Assembly: GCA_046290435.1 (NCBI GenBank)
Contig: JBKAGO010000046.1
Span: 21,514 to 85,513, forward strand
DNA length: 64,000 nucleotides
Source: CAVQUE01 sp046290435
Lineage (GTDB): Bacteria > Actinomycetota > Acidimicrobiia > Acidimicrobiales > UBA8592
Direction of reading: 5' to 3'
The notes beneath the pieces were generated by a model, which was not told the origin of the DNA, did not search any database, and saw nothing but the letters and a program-made list of their open reading frames with translations. The position numbers and the translations under genes were made by a program. This document shows, piece by piece, positions 42,401 through 50,696 of this stretch. Within the stretch, counting starts at the first letter, position 1. Each line of letters begins with the position of its first letter.

Positions 42401-42766
42401 CGGCGCCCGGCGATGACGACCGAACTCACCGACGTCAGCGACCGTCTCGGCGACGACCGGACCATCCGCAGCCGCCAGCTACGAGGTGACACCCCAGATC
42501 GCATCACCGACACCCTCGGCAACCGACCCCGAAGCGCCGACCACGCCCGCACTTGGGACACTGCCGCCAGTCACCTCGACCAACACCAGACTGCCTTTCG
42601 GCTCAGCACCGGTCTCGGCCCGGCCCCACGCATGGGATTGCCCGTCGGATACGCACACAGCCGCACCATCACCGAAACCGCCGAACGCGCCTACCAACAA
42701 GGCATCGCACTCGAACGCCGCCAAAGCATCCAACGACAAGGCCCCTCCATGGGCATCGGGCGCTAG
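39449..42766 (+). CDS. MobF-family conjugative relaxase/helicase (TraA/TrwC-like)
   Basis: A protein of up to 1105 residues. The relaxase domain has Tyr pair YY (25-26) and the metal triad HTSRALDPQLHSHVVV (about 161-176). The RecD-like helicase has Walker A GPAGTGKTTA (about 482) and Walker B VIVDEAGMVG (about 555), then the UvrD-C-like QTSHATQGRTVDRSIL and LYVPMTRGRHHN. A coiled-coil tail (about 870-990) follows. It nicks oriT, stays bound to the 5' end and unwinds the strand for transfer. The start is uncertain: conserved sequence begins at TARVTTLKG, so GTG 39476 is possible. Confidence 0.9.
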   Translation: MAGAGWVVVVTARVTTLKGPDAGAYYVEALPSYYLDSEEPKGRWHGGGAAQLGLEGEVVDGQFLRVMAGLYPFGRVGVHLGRAYGDGSVRGFDVTASAPKSVSTLFALGDDTTRAHVLAAHDVAVGVMVDWIEDHAHTRFRIGGEISMVDADGIVVASFRQHTSRALDPQLHSHVVVANRVLSPDGRWLALDARSLKLDQRTVSAIYHTTLRSELTARLGVDWAPVVNGIAEIANVSDRVLEEFSTRAGDVQRRVDVKLDQFVEAFGREPTQRERWRLDREAVIDSRPPKPEAADAAGLHARWAGRVRNLGIDPDKVAHEATEWVRSRDLDTATTEQVMEQAVAALADKQSTWRPAEVTRELAAALPTDIYVEADAMGQRLDRLTKLTIDRHCVDISRPITDGARVRRDGRPVTESVADRALTTPTILAQEERLLAWAERRMADTGADSAAAATRSRVGLTVPQAETAAAVAGTGDLVLVVGPAGTGKTTAMAPAVDQLLAEGRVVFGVAPSAAAAEVLGAETGIGADTVDKLLFEHSRKRPPDHRYNLPSGSTVIVDEAGMVGTDRLDQLAALSDAKGWRVALVGDPMQFSAVGRGGMFNHLIDTHGAIELDQVHRFSHRWEAEASLRLRAGDVSVAEEYERHGRLHGGTGTRMERDALDAWQAARQRGESVVLAAPTNDTVARLNHAAQQRRLNMGDLDARGRTVDAGGYRFFGGDEIVTRRNHRQLHTDRGLMIANRDQWVIDVVHRNGDLTVNGHNGTVRLPDDYVKEHVELGYAQTSHATQGRTVDRSILVLDGPCDVRGLYVPMTRGRHHNDAYIATTGQDTALDVFAASVARSWIDQPALARQAELANHGRCRPGTLPAHELQGLLARQEQLTAALAELRQDLRALPEDLKEFREQQRRVVSDMARDRKRLQRAFDTLEARDRPLRRRGHETAIANAKRAVADLPEAMRRHAAAIKTFDGHIARLERRLDQARVRDQRRPAMTTELTDVSDRLGDDRTIRSRQLRGDTPDRITDTLGNRPRSADHARTWDTAASHLDQHQTAFRLSTGLGPAPRMGLPVGYAHSRTITETAERAYQQGIALERRQSIQRQGPSMGIGR

Positions 42767-42771
42767 CAACC

Positions 42772-43305
42772 GTGGACACCCGATCTACATCGACATGCGA
42801 CGACACCGATGTGCTCGATGGCCTCGTCGATGCGGCGAAGCCGATCGCCGCGGTCGCCGGCGGCATCGGGCTGCTCGGCGGGATGCTGTTGTTCACGCTG
42901 CGGCGTCTGCGTCATGTCCAGGCTGCACGTCGCCGCCCCGGCACCACGATCGACGCCCCCGATGCCGCTGCGGCGGATCAGGAACGCCGTATGCGTGCGA
43001 TCAGCGTCGACGGTGAGGATGTCCGCTATCTCCAGCCTTCCAGCACCCGGCCGATCAGCCCGGTCAACAAGCCGCCATCGCCAGTCAACGACACCCCCTC
43101 GGAGCGGGCCCGGGCGACCAGCTCAGCAGCGATGCCATCCAGGTCAGCCGGCGGGCCCGGCCCCTCATCGGCGGTGTCAGCTTCGAAATCGATACCACTC
43201 ATCAGAATGATCCTTCCCGGCCCACGCGATCAACACGCGGACCAGCTCAGGACCACCCCGACTTACACGCACACCAATCCACAGTCCCCTCTAAGGAGTC
43301 GGTAG
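42772..43305 (+). pseudogene. Truncated N-terminus of a membrane protein (LysM/BTAD-type protein of mobile elements)
   Basis: GTG 42772 begins six bases after the relaxase stop. Residues about 10-45 have one membrane helix (PIAAVAGGIGLLGGMLLFTL), then LRRLRHVQAARRRPGTTIDAPD and DQERRMRAISVDGEDVRYLQ. The same segment recurs at 51992-52150. After RYLQ the reading frame turns into low-complexity sequence unlike the relative, so the gene is broken here. Confidence 0.5.
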
Positions 43306-43944
43306 CAACTCATGCTCTATTGAAAGAATGATTCGTGAAAGGGCAGAGATTGCTTGTTCGGGCAGGGATAAGTCTTGAACTGTCAGTGCGCTACGATTTC
43401 TTTCTAGGGTGGAGACGGTGACCACATAGTTCTCCATCACCCGTCCAGCATTGCATGTGAACTCTGGATCGGCAGAGCAGAATGCATAGCTCTCATTGGG
43501 AGAGCCCTGGGCTGCGGTGACGGCGTTTCGCAGGGATTTCGGTGCAGGGCCTTCACTGCTGGCGTCGCCAAATCCGTCCTCCCACTGACCGGAGTTGTCC
43601 TCCAGTAGTCGCTTGGCGTTCTCGGCGGTGTCGACTTCGGCGATGCTCACGCTAAAGGTTCGATCCCTAAGGACGAAGTCATAGTCGACACCCACCCGCT
43701 CGCATACCGGCTGTCCCCGTTGCGACTTGCGCGCCTCGTACACCTCCCGCGGTCGGTAGTCAACACCCGCTGCGCGATAAGCGGCCTCCAGCAACTCCTC
43801 AGTGTCGTACTCGGCTTGGGAGCAGTCCAGCGCCGCAAACTCAACCCCCTGTGAGCAGCTACCCGCAATGAGGAGCGTCCCGGCGAGCGCCAACACGGTT
43901 ATCCACCTCCGGTTGCAGTATTCATTGATGGAATGGTGTCTCAC
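43291..43944 (-). CDS. Predicted lipoprotein, immunity candidate for the RHS toxin
   Basis: A 217-residue lipoprotein: signal ITVLALAGTLLIAGSC with lipidation Cys at about 29, mature part with six Cys. Its GTG start overlaps the stop of the giant RHS gene (GTGA), the place where cognate immunity genes sit in polymorphic toxin systems. Its base composition is lower in GC than the rest of the window, as is the RHS tip. No domain is recognised. Outer-surface immunity would fit a toxin that arrives from outside; this role is inference from position. Confidence 0.65.
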   Translation of the reverse strand: MRHHSINEYCNRRWITVLALAGTLLIAGSCSQGVEFAALDCSQAEYDTEELLEAAYRAAGVDYRPREVYEARKSQRGQPVCERVGVDYDFVLRDRTFSVSIAEVDTAENAKRLLEDNSGQWEDGFGDASSEGPAPKSLRNAVTAAQGSPNESYAFCSADPEFTCNAGRVMENYVVTVSTLERNRSALTVQDLSLPEQAISALSRIILSIEHELLPTP

Positions 43945-46900
43945 GTGCACCTTGCGCCGCCTGGTTTGCACCTGATCACAGCGTTGTCGTCTCTTCTTGT
44001 ACTCATGATGCGCCAACGTTGGATCTCTCCCGCTAGTTCGACAGTGAGCGACGCAATGGTAGCTATGGGGGATGATGTGGCGACGCGATATCCGAGGCGC
44101 ACGAAGACTGGGTCCATCTCGGACTCGCCTCCAAATATGAATCGGAGAGGCTCAGTGCAACGGCCTCCGAAGCAGACTTCCCAGGTCCCGAGCGCAGCAA
44201 TCTGGTTCGCTCGCCTCTGGCTGATGCCGGTTGCTCGCATGACGGCCCCGTAGTGAATGTTGCCAAAGACATCGTTGCGAATCCCGAATGTGCGATCACC
44301 GAGGTTGAGGGGGGTTCGGGTGGGGAAGAACTGCTTGATGTCCCAGGCGCCACCGGCCCGAAAGAGGTTGGCGATGTCGAGGGCGTGCTCAGCCGCTACT
44401 CGGAGGTCGTTAAAGTGGCACGCGGGGCAGATCCCCCAATACGCTATTCGCCATGTGCTGGGATTCAAGAACCCATTGATGCCGCGAACTGCAGGGTGAT
44501 CAGCGTTTTCTTCGATCTGAGCGGCGGTGAACACTATTGCGCTTTTGAATTCGTCATTAACCCCCGAAACCAAAGCGAGGCGTGCTGGTATCTCCGGGAG
44601 TTGTGGCTTGGCCCTGCGAACCTCAAAGGTGCGATCCGTTGGTCGGAGGCCGAGTGGGTCGTTGAGGTTGGTGGGTGTGTTGTTGGCGTAGTGGTAGGGG
44701 TTGGATGTTGTTGGGGTGCCGGGGACGTTGGCGAGTGGGTCGGTGGTGGTGAAGGTTTGGTGTTGGGGGAGGTAGTCGCGGTTGCGGAGGTGGATGGTGG
44801 GGCCGATGTGGAGTTCGCCTTGGTATCCGAATCCGATGCGGGTGGGGTCTGGTCCGTTGGTGGGGTTGCCGTAGGGGTCGAAGTCTGTGGCGGTGGTGTG
44901 GTTGGTGGTGGCTGGGGTGGTGAGGGTGTTGCCGTGGTGGTCGTGGGCGAAGAGGGCTGTGGTGTTGTCGGGGTTGATGAGTGCTTCGCGTTGGTTGCCG
45001 TAGAGGTAGTTGGTGGTTTGGCCGTTGGTGGTGATCGCGAGGATTTGGGGGACGGGTTGGAGGGTGTTCCAGGTGAGGTGGTGGGTGGTGGTTGTGGTGT
45101 CGGGTTCGGTGATGGTGATGTCGGTGAGGAGGCCGTCGCCGTTGTAGTCGCGGGTTTGGGTGGTGGTGCCGGCGGGGTCGGTGGTGGTGATGGTGTCGGG
45201 GAGGCCGCGGGCGTTGTAGGTGATGGTGGTGTTGTCGAGTTGGGTGAGGCGGCTGGTGGGGTCGTAGGCGGGTTCGGTTCGGAGCCAGTTGATGGTTTGG
45301 TTCAGGGTGGCCCAGCCGTTGGTGGTGAGGGTGGCGAAGGCGTTGCGGTGGTAGCCGAGCAGGGCACGGCGGTCGGGTGTGGGTGTGTTGTTGGCGTCGA
45401 GGTCGCCGGTGTCGAACACGATCAGCGCGCCACGATCGGGCTGTCCGGTCTTGGGGTTGGCGACGAGGTGCGCGTCAGCAGGAATGTCCGCGGCGAGGGC
45501 GTAGCCGATCGGCACGTCGGCGGTCGTGGTCGCGCCGGAGATCCCAGCGACGGTGGGGTGGGTGGGGTCGGTGACGGCGATTGCGGTGGAGGTGGCGTAG
45601 GGGTAGGAGCCGGCCTGGTTGTCGACGAGGCCGTGTTCGTCCCAGGTGTGGGTCGCCAGTGTCAGCACCGGGATGGCTTCGTCGGTGTAGTTGCCGGTGG
45701 TCTGGGTGGAGCCGACTGATTGGGTGATGATCACCAGATCGGCGCCGGCGACGTCTTCGGGGGCGCCGTCATCGATCACGTTGACGGTGTAGCCGAGGGT
45801 GTTCTCGAGATGATCGATCAAGGTCACATCCCCCGCGTCAGGCGAACCAGCGTTGCCCACAATGACATGCACGGTGCCTGCGGTGGGTTCGGGTGGGGCC
45901 GGTGGTGGGGTGACGAGCCAGTTGATGGTTTGGTTCAGGGTGGCCCAGCCGTTCGATGTGAGGGTGGCGAAGGCGTTGCGGTGGTAGCCGAGCAGGGCAC
46001 GGCGGTCGGGTGTGGGGGTGTTGTTGGCGTCGAGGTCGCCGGTGTCGAACACGATCAGGGCGCCACGGTCGGTCTGTCCGGTTTTGGGGTTGGCGACGAG
46101 GTGCGCGTCAGCAGGGATGTCGGCGGCGAGGGCGTAGCCGATGGGGGCGTCGGCGCTGGTGGTCGCGCCGGAGATCCCGGCCACGGCGGGGTGGGTGGGG
46201 TCGACCACGGCGATCGCGGTGGAGGTGGCGTAGGGGTAGGAGCCGGCCTGGTTGTCGACGAGGCCGTGTTCGTCCCAGGTGTGGGTCGCCAGTGTCAGCA
46301 CCGGGATGGCTTCGTCGGTGTAGTTGCCGGTGGTCTGGGTGGAGCCGACTGATTGGGTGATGATCACCAGATCGGCGCCGGCGACGTCTTCGGGGGCGCC
46401 GTCATCGATCACCTCGACGGTGTAGCCGAGGGTGTTCTCGAGATGATCGATCAAGGTCACATCCCCCGCGTCAGGCGAACCAGCGTTGCCCACGATGACA
46501 TGGACGGTGAGCTCGGTCGGGGTGACGGCTTGGGCGGTGTGGTCGGTGATGCGGGATGCGTTGTCGTGTTCCCAGGTCTGGGTGAGGGTCGGGGTCGTGG
46601 TGGTGGCGGGGCGTCCGAGGTCGTAGGTGTAGGCGAAGGTGTTGCCGGTGGCTGCGGCTTCGGTGAGCTGGCCTGCGGCGTCGTAGGTGTAGGTGGTCGT
46701 CGAGGCTGCGGCGGTGAGGGTGGCGAGACGGTCCGCGGCGTCGAAGGTCGCAGTGGCGTTGTTGGCGCCGCTGTCGAGGCTCTGGGTGAAGCCGGTGAGG
46801 TTGCCGGCGCGGTCCCAGGTCATGGTTCGGGTTTCGCTGCCGGGCAGCGACACCGCGGTAGGGCGCTGCGCCAGATCGTAGGTGTAGCCGATGGTTCCGA

Positions 46901-49900
46901 CATCGGCGTGGGCGACAGAGGCGAGCGCGCCGGTGGGGTTCCAGGTGTAGGAGGCTGTCGAGGCGTCGGGGTAGGTGATCTGGCTGGTTTCGCCGCGGGC
47001 GGTCCAGTCATAGCCGATCGTGAGGCCGTCGGCGTCGGTGATCTGGTCGGGTCGCCCTGCGGTGTCGTAGGTGTAGGTGGTGGTGCCGGTCGCGTCGATC
47101 ATGGTGAGGCGCCGCCCGGCGGCGTCGTAGGTGTACGCGACGGTCGTCGAGTCCGCGAAGGCCCGGCCGAGGAGCCGGCCGGCGTCGTCGTAGGTGTGGG
47201 TGGTGGTGTTGTTGTTCGGGTCGGTGAGTGTCGCGACACGACCTGCACTGTCATAGGTCATGGTCGTGATCCCACCCGCGAGGTCGGTGCGTGTGAGGAC
47301 CCTGCCGGCCGCGTCGTAGGTGGTGACGATCGACGCGCCGGTGGGCACGGTCTCGGCGATGAGGCGGCCCGCGTCGTCATAGGCGTAGGTGGTCGCGTTG
47401 CCCAACGGGTCGGTCACCGAGACCGGGCGCCCGGCATCGTCATAGGTTGTCGTGGTCGTCGAGCCGGTCGGGTCGACCGTGGCGATCGGGCGTCCGGCAT
47501 CGTCATAGGTGGTGGTGGTCACGTTGTCGTTGGCGTCAGCGAACGCGACAGCGCGGCCGGCGGCGTCGTAGGTCGTTTCGGTCACGGCGCCGGTCGGGTC
47601 CGTGACGGCCACGACCCGGTCCAACAAGTCATAGGCATAGGTCGTGACCCCGCCGCCGGGATCGGTGACCGTCGCGACCCGTCCTGCGGTGTCATAGGTA
47701 GTGGTCGTGATCCCGCCGGCTGGGTCGGTGACCGCCGCGACGCGTCCCGCGGTGTCATAGGTGGTGGTGGTGACCCCGCCGGCTGGGTCGGCGACCGTCG
47801 CGACCCTTCCTGCGGTGTCATAGGTCGTGGTCGTGGTCTTGGCGGTGGGGTCGGTCACGGTGATCTGGCGGCCTGCGGTGTCGTAGCCGTAGGTGGTGAC
47901 GCCGCCTTCAGGGTCGGTTTCGCTCAGGAGCCTGCCTGCGGTGTCGTAGGTGTAGGTGGTGGCGTTGCCGGCGGGGTCGGTCATCGCGGTGACCTGGCCG
48001 ACATCGTCATAGACGTAGCCTGTTGCGCGCCCGGTGGGGTCATCAACCGACACGACTCGGCCGAGGTCGTCATAGGCGTTCGTGGTGATCCCGCCTTCGG
48101 GATCGGTGGCGGTGACCTGGCGGCCGGCGGTGTCGTAGGTGAACGACGTGACGCCGCCCTCGGGGTCGGTCTGGGTCGCGACCTGGCCGTTGAGGTCATA
48201 GGTGAAAGCGGTGACGCCGCCGTCGGGATCGGTGACCGTCAGGACCCGACCCAACGGGCCGTAGGTGGTGGTGGTGACGCCGCCTTCGGGGTCGGTGACG
48301 GTGAGCACTTCGCCGGCGCCGTTGTAGGTGTAGGCGGTGACCCCGCCTTCGGGGTCGGTCGTGGACGCGAGCAGCCCGGCAGCGTTGTAGGTGTTGGTCG
48401 TGATGCCGCCGTTGGGTCCGGTGATGGTGAGGACGTCGCCCGCGTCGTTGTAGGTGTAGGTCGTGGTGCCGGTCTGGTTTGTGGTCTCGGTCAGGATGCG
48501 GCCGTCGTCGTCGTAGGTCCACGACATCGTCAGCCCAGACGCCTGGGTCTCGGTGATCACGCGTCCGGAGCTGTCGTAGGTGTAGGTCGTGATCCCGACC
48601 GCCGGGTCGTTCACGCTGAGGAGCTGGCCGGCGGCGTCGTAGGTGTAGGTGGTCGTGACCCCGGTCGGGTCGGTCGTCGAGGTGACCAGATCACCGCTGT
48701 GGACGAGGTCCCATTGTTGGCCGTCGGCTTGTTGGATGGTGTCGGGGACCCGGCTGTTGCCGGTGTAGGTGAACTCGGTCGTTTCGCCGTCGACGCGTTC
48801 GAGGGTCACGGGCCGGTTCAGGCTGTCGTAGGTGTAGGTCGCGGTGCCGTCGGGCCCCGCCACGGCTTCGATGAGCCCTTCGGGGGACCAGTCATAGGTC
48901 GTGGTGACGCCTTCGCGGTCGGTTTCGGTGGCCAGGTTGCCGCTGTCGTCATAGCTTCGTTGCAGGTTCGCCATCGCCGCGTCCTGGACATCGACGAGGC
49001 GGCCGCCGGCGTCGTGGCTGTAGACGGTGACATCGCCGGTGGCGCCGTCGGTCATGGTCGTCACGCCGTAGTTGTCGTCATAGGAGAACCACACCAACTC
49101 GCCGGTGTTCACGGTCTGTTCGATCACGCGGGCTTCCTGGTCATAGACGTTCGCGACCACGAGACGGTTCTCGCCGTCGCGGATCTCTTCGATGCGGCCT
49201 TCGGCGTCGTTGATGAACGACCACGTCGTGGCACCGGTGTCGATCCCGCTGAGCAGACCACCGGTGTAGGTGTAGGTGACGGTCCGGCCATCGGATCCCT
49301 CGACCTGGGTGATGTGGCCGGCACCGTTGTAGGTGAACTCGACCGTCCGGCCCGTCGTCGAGGTGACGGTGTCGACGCGGTCGTTGACGTCACGGGCGAT
49401 GGTGACGCCGTCGCCGGCCCAGTCCTGGACCGATTCGAGCAGCCCGTCGGTGTCGAAGTCCCACACGGTGTCGTCGGGGTACACGATCGAATACGAGCCG
49501 TCACCATCGTCGGTGAGCACCCCGACGAACTCGTCAGGCTGGTCCCAGCCGCCCGCTCCGTCCGACACGAATCGGACGAGGCGACCCTCGCTCGTGACGA
49601 GATCGACATCGTCGCCGTCCTCGTCGAGGTGATCGCTGTAGTGCACCGACCAGCCTTGGCTGAGGGGCCCGTCGCTGGTGTCGAGAGAGTTGTAGGTGCG
49701 CCCGAACCCCAGATACGGGTCCGCCGCCCCGAAGTCGAGATCGGTCCAGGTGTCGGTGAAGTTCCCGGTCGCGATGTTCACCGGATCACTTGCGTAGCCC
49801 TGAGACTGCAGCGATGTGCCGTTCACGGTCGCAGGCTCGACCGCCAACGGCGCCGAGTTCGCCTGGTACTCCCCTTGGGTCGTGAACAAGACGTGGCGGC

Positions 49901-50603
49901 CGTACTCAGAGATCGACGCGATGTCATAGGAACCGTTGCGGAACGCGGCGCCCTCGACCTGCATCGTGGTCTGGATCTCCATCGGGTCGTCATAGAGCGC
50001 AGCGAGCTGATCCAGGACCCCTTGGGATTCCCACATGCCGGCGCGCCGGTAGTAGCGCTGCCAGGTCGGGTCCTGCCCCACCAGCAACTCGGTCACGACA
50101 GCGTCGGCTTGTGCTGCAGTCGTCGGGGTGGCGCCAGCAGGGCGTTCGAAGATCACCATCCGCTTCAAGTCGAGGGTCAGCGCTGCACGGGTGTAGTCAT
50201 CGGACACGTCGGCGCCGGTGATGATCTCCAACGGGGCGTTCCCGCCGACATCGCCGATCAGGATCAGTTCGTTGTCGACCGTGGACAGCGTCTCGGGGAA
50301 CCGCCACACCTGCTGGGTGTCCTTGGTGATCAGGTAGATCCAGTCCTCCACGGTGAACATCGCTTCGGCGTTGTACGCGACGTTGCCCGGAAAGTGGAAC
50401 GGGTAGATCGCGTCGACCCCGACCGAGGTGCCGGTCACCGGATCAGGTTCAGCGACGCTGATCAGCTTGAAGTCGCTGCGGTACTGCAGGGCGCCGTCCC
50501 AATAGTCACCGATGTCGCCGATCAACAGGCCACCGTTGGGGTCCTCCACGATTGCTTCCCAGTCGATGTTGTCGATCCCGGTCACGTCGATCTCGCGGGT
50601 CAC
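43941..50603 (-). CDS. Giant RHS/YD-repeat polymorphic toxin (main part)
   Basis: 2220 codons. In order: a beta-propeller-like part (LLIGDIGDYWDG, WIYLITKDTQQVWRFPETL), the DUF6531 start motif DPVNIATGNFTDTWTDLDFG, dozens of YD repeats (TYTYDxxGR), a duplicated flavodoxin/GATase-like module (see 45282-46509), more YD repeats, the RHS core end NLNDPLGLRPTD, and a variable tip of about 230 residues (43941-44640). The tip contains WDIKQFFP and FGNIHYGAVMRATGIS, which resembles polymorphic toxin type 44. Upstream the same frame continues through one TAA (50697-50699) into a secreted N-terminus at 50697-51638, so the protein as encoded lacks its signal peptide. Confidence 0.8.
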   Translation of the reverse strand: MTREIDVTGIDNIDWEAIVEDPNGGLLIGDIGDYWDGALQYRSDFKLISVAEPDPVTGTSVGVDAIYPFHFPGNVAYNAEAMFTVEDWIYLITKDTQQVWRFPETLSTVDNELILIGDVGGNAPLEIITGADVSDDYTRAALTLDLKRMVIFERPAGATPTTAAQADAVVTELLVGQDPTWQRYYRRAGMWESQGVLDQLAALYDDPMEIQTTMQVEGAAFRNGSYDIASISEYGRHVLFTTQGEYQANSAPLAVEPATVNGTSLQSQGYASDPVNIATGNFTDTWTDLDFGAADPYLGFGRTYNSLDTSDGPLSQGWSVHYSDHLDEDGDDVDLVTSEGRLVRFVSDGAGGWDQPDEFVGVLTDDGDGSYSIVYPDDTVWDFDTDGLLESVQDWAGDGVTIARDVNDRVDTVTSTTGRTVEFTYNGAGHITQVEGSDGRTVTYTYTGGLLSGIDTGATTWSFINDAEGRIEEIRDGENRLVVANVYDQEARVIEQTVNTGELVWFSYDDNYGVTTMTDGATGDVTVYSHDAGGRLVDVQDAAMANLQRSYDDSGNLATETDREGVTTTYDWSPEGLIEAVAGPDGTATYTYDSLNRPVTLERVDGETTEFTYTGNSRVPDTIQQADGQQWDLVHSGDLVTSTTDPTGVTTTYTYDAAGQLLSVNDPAVGITTYTYDSSGRVITETQASGLTMSWTYDDDGRILTETTNQTGTTTYTYNDAGDVLTITGPNGGITTNTYNAAGLLASTTDPEGGVTAYTYNGAGEVLTVTDPEGGVTTTTYGPLGRVLTVTDPDGGVTAFTYDLNGQVATQTDPEGGVTSFTYDTAGRQVTATDPEGGITTNAYDDLGRVVSVDDPTGRATGYVYDDVGQVTAMTDPAGNATTYTYDTAGRLLSETDPEGGVTTYGYDTAGRQITVTDPTAKTTTTTYDTAGRVATVADPAGGVTTTTYDTAGRVAAVTDPAGGITTTTYDTAGRVATVTDPGGGVTTYAYDLLDRVVAVTDPTGAVTETTYDAAGRAVAFADANDNVTTTTYDDAGRPIATVDPTGSTTTTTYDDAGRPVSVTDPLGNATTYAYDDAGRLIAETVPTGASIVTTYDAAGRVLTRTDLAGGITTMTYDSAGRVATLTDPNNNTTTHTYDDAGRLLGRAFADSTTVAYTYDAAGRRLTMIDATGTTTYTYDTAGRPDQITDADGLTIGYDWTARGETSQITYPDASTASYTWNPTGALASVAHADVGTIGYTYDLAQRPTAVSLPGSETRTMTWDRAGNLTGFTQSLDSGANNATATFDAADRLATLTAAASTTTYTYDAAGQLTEAAATGNTFAYTYDLGRPATTTTPTLTQTWEHDNASRITDHTAQAVTPTELTVHVIVGNAGSPDAGDVTLIDHLENTLGYTVEVIDDGAPEDVAGADLVIITQSVGSTQTTGNYTDEAIPVLTLATHTWDEHGLVDNQAGSYPYATSTAIAVVDPTHPAVAGISGATTSADAPIGYALAADIPADAHLVANPKTGQTDRGALIVFDTGDLDANNTPTPDRRALLGYHRNAFATLTSNGWATLNQTINWLVTPPPAPPEPTAGTVHVIVGNAGSPDAGDVTLIDHLENTLGYTVNVIDDGAPEDVAGADLVIITQSVGSTQTTGNYTDEAIPVLTLATHTWDEHGLVDNQAGSYPYATSTAIAVTDPTHPTVAGISGATTTADVPIGYALAADIPADAHLVANPKTGQPDRGALIVFDTGDLDANNTPTPDRRALLGYHRNAFATLTTNGWATLNQTINWLRTEPAYDPTSRLTQLDNTTITYNARGLPDTITTTDPAGTTTQTRDYNGDGLLTDITITEPDTTTTTHHLTWNTLQPVPQILAITTNGQTTNYLYGNQREALINPDNTTALFAHDHHGNTLTTPATTNHTTATDFDPYGNPTNGPDPTRIGFGYQGELHIGPTIHLRNRDYLPQHQTFTTTDPLANVPGTPTTSNPYHYANNTPTNLNDPLGLRPTDRTFEVRRAKPQLPEIPARLALVSGVNDEFKSAIVFTAAQIEENADHPAVRGINGFLNPSTWRIAYWGICPACHFNDLRVAAEHALDIANLFRAGGAWDIKQFFPTRTPLNLGDRTFGIRNDVFGNIHYGAVMRATGISQRRANQIAALGTWEVCFGGRCTEPLRFIFGGESEMDPVFVRLGYRVATSSPIATIASLTVELAGEIQRWRIMSTRRDDNAVIRCKPGGARCT
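45282..46509 (-). repeat. Tandem duplication of a 595-bp module within the RHS gene
   Basis: 45282-45876 and 45915-46509 are nearly identical and start 633 bp apart. Each encodes one module: VHVIVGNAGSPDAGDVTLID, VIDDGAPEDVAGADLVIITQ, ALLGYHRNAFATL, NQTINWL, the pattern of a glutamine-amidotransferase-like domain. The two copies sit between YD-repeat blocks. High identity means the duplication is recent. Confidence 0.85.
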
Positions 50604-50696
50604 GTACCCGTCGAGGTTCTGGACGAGGCCATCAGCACCGATCTTGATCGCGTACAGCTTCGATCGGTCACCGGGGCCGTTGTCGCGGATCGCCCA

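Noticed and set aside
42553..42771. N-terminal extension of the small ORF after the relaxase gene
   Set aside because: It overlaps the relaxase coding sequence in another frame; the GTG at 42772 is a better start.
46800..49000. Regular GTCGTAGGTGTAGG-type repeats, possible CRISPR array
   Set aside because: They are YD-repeat codons in one continuous reading frame, with no spacer structure.
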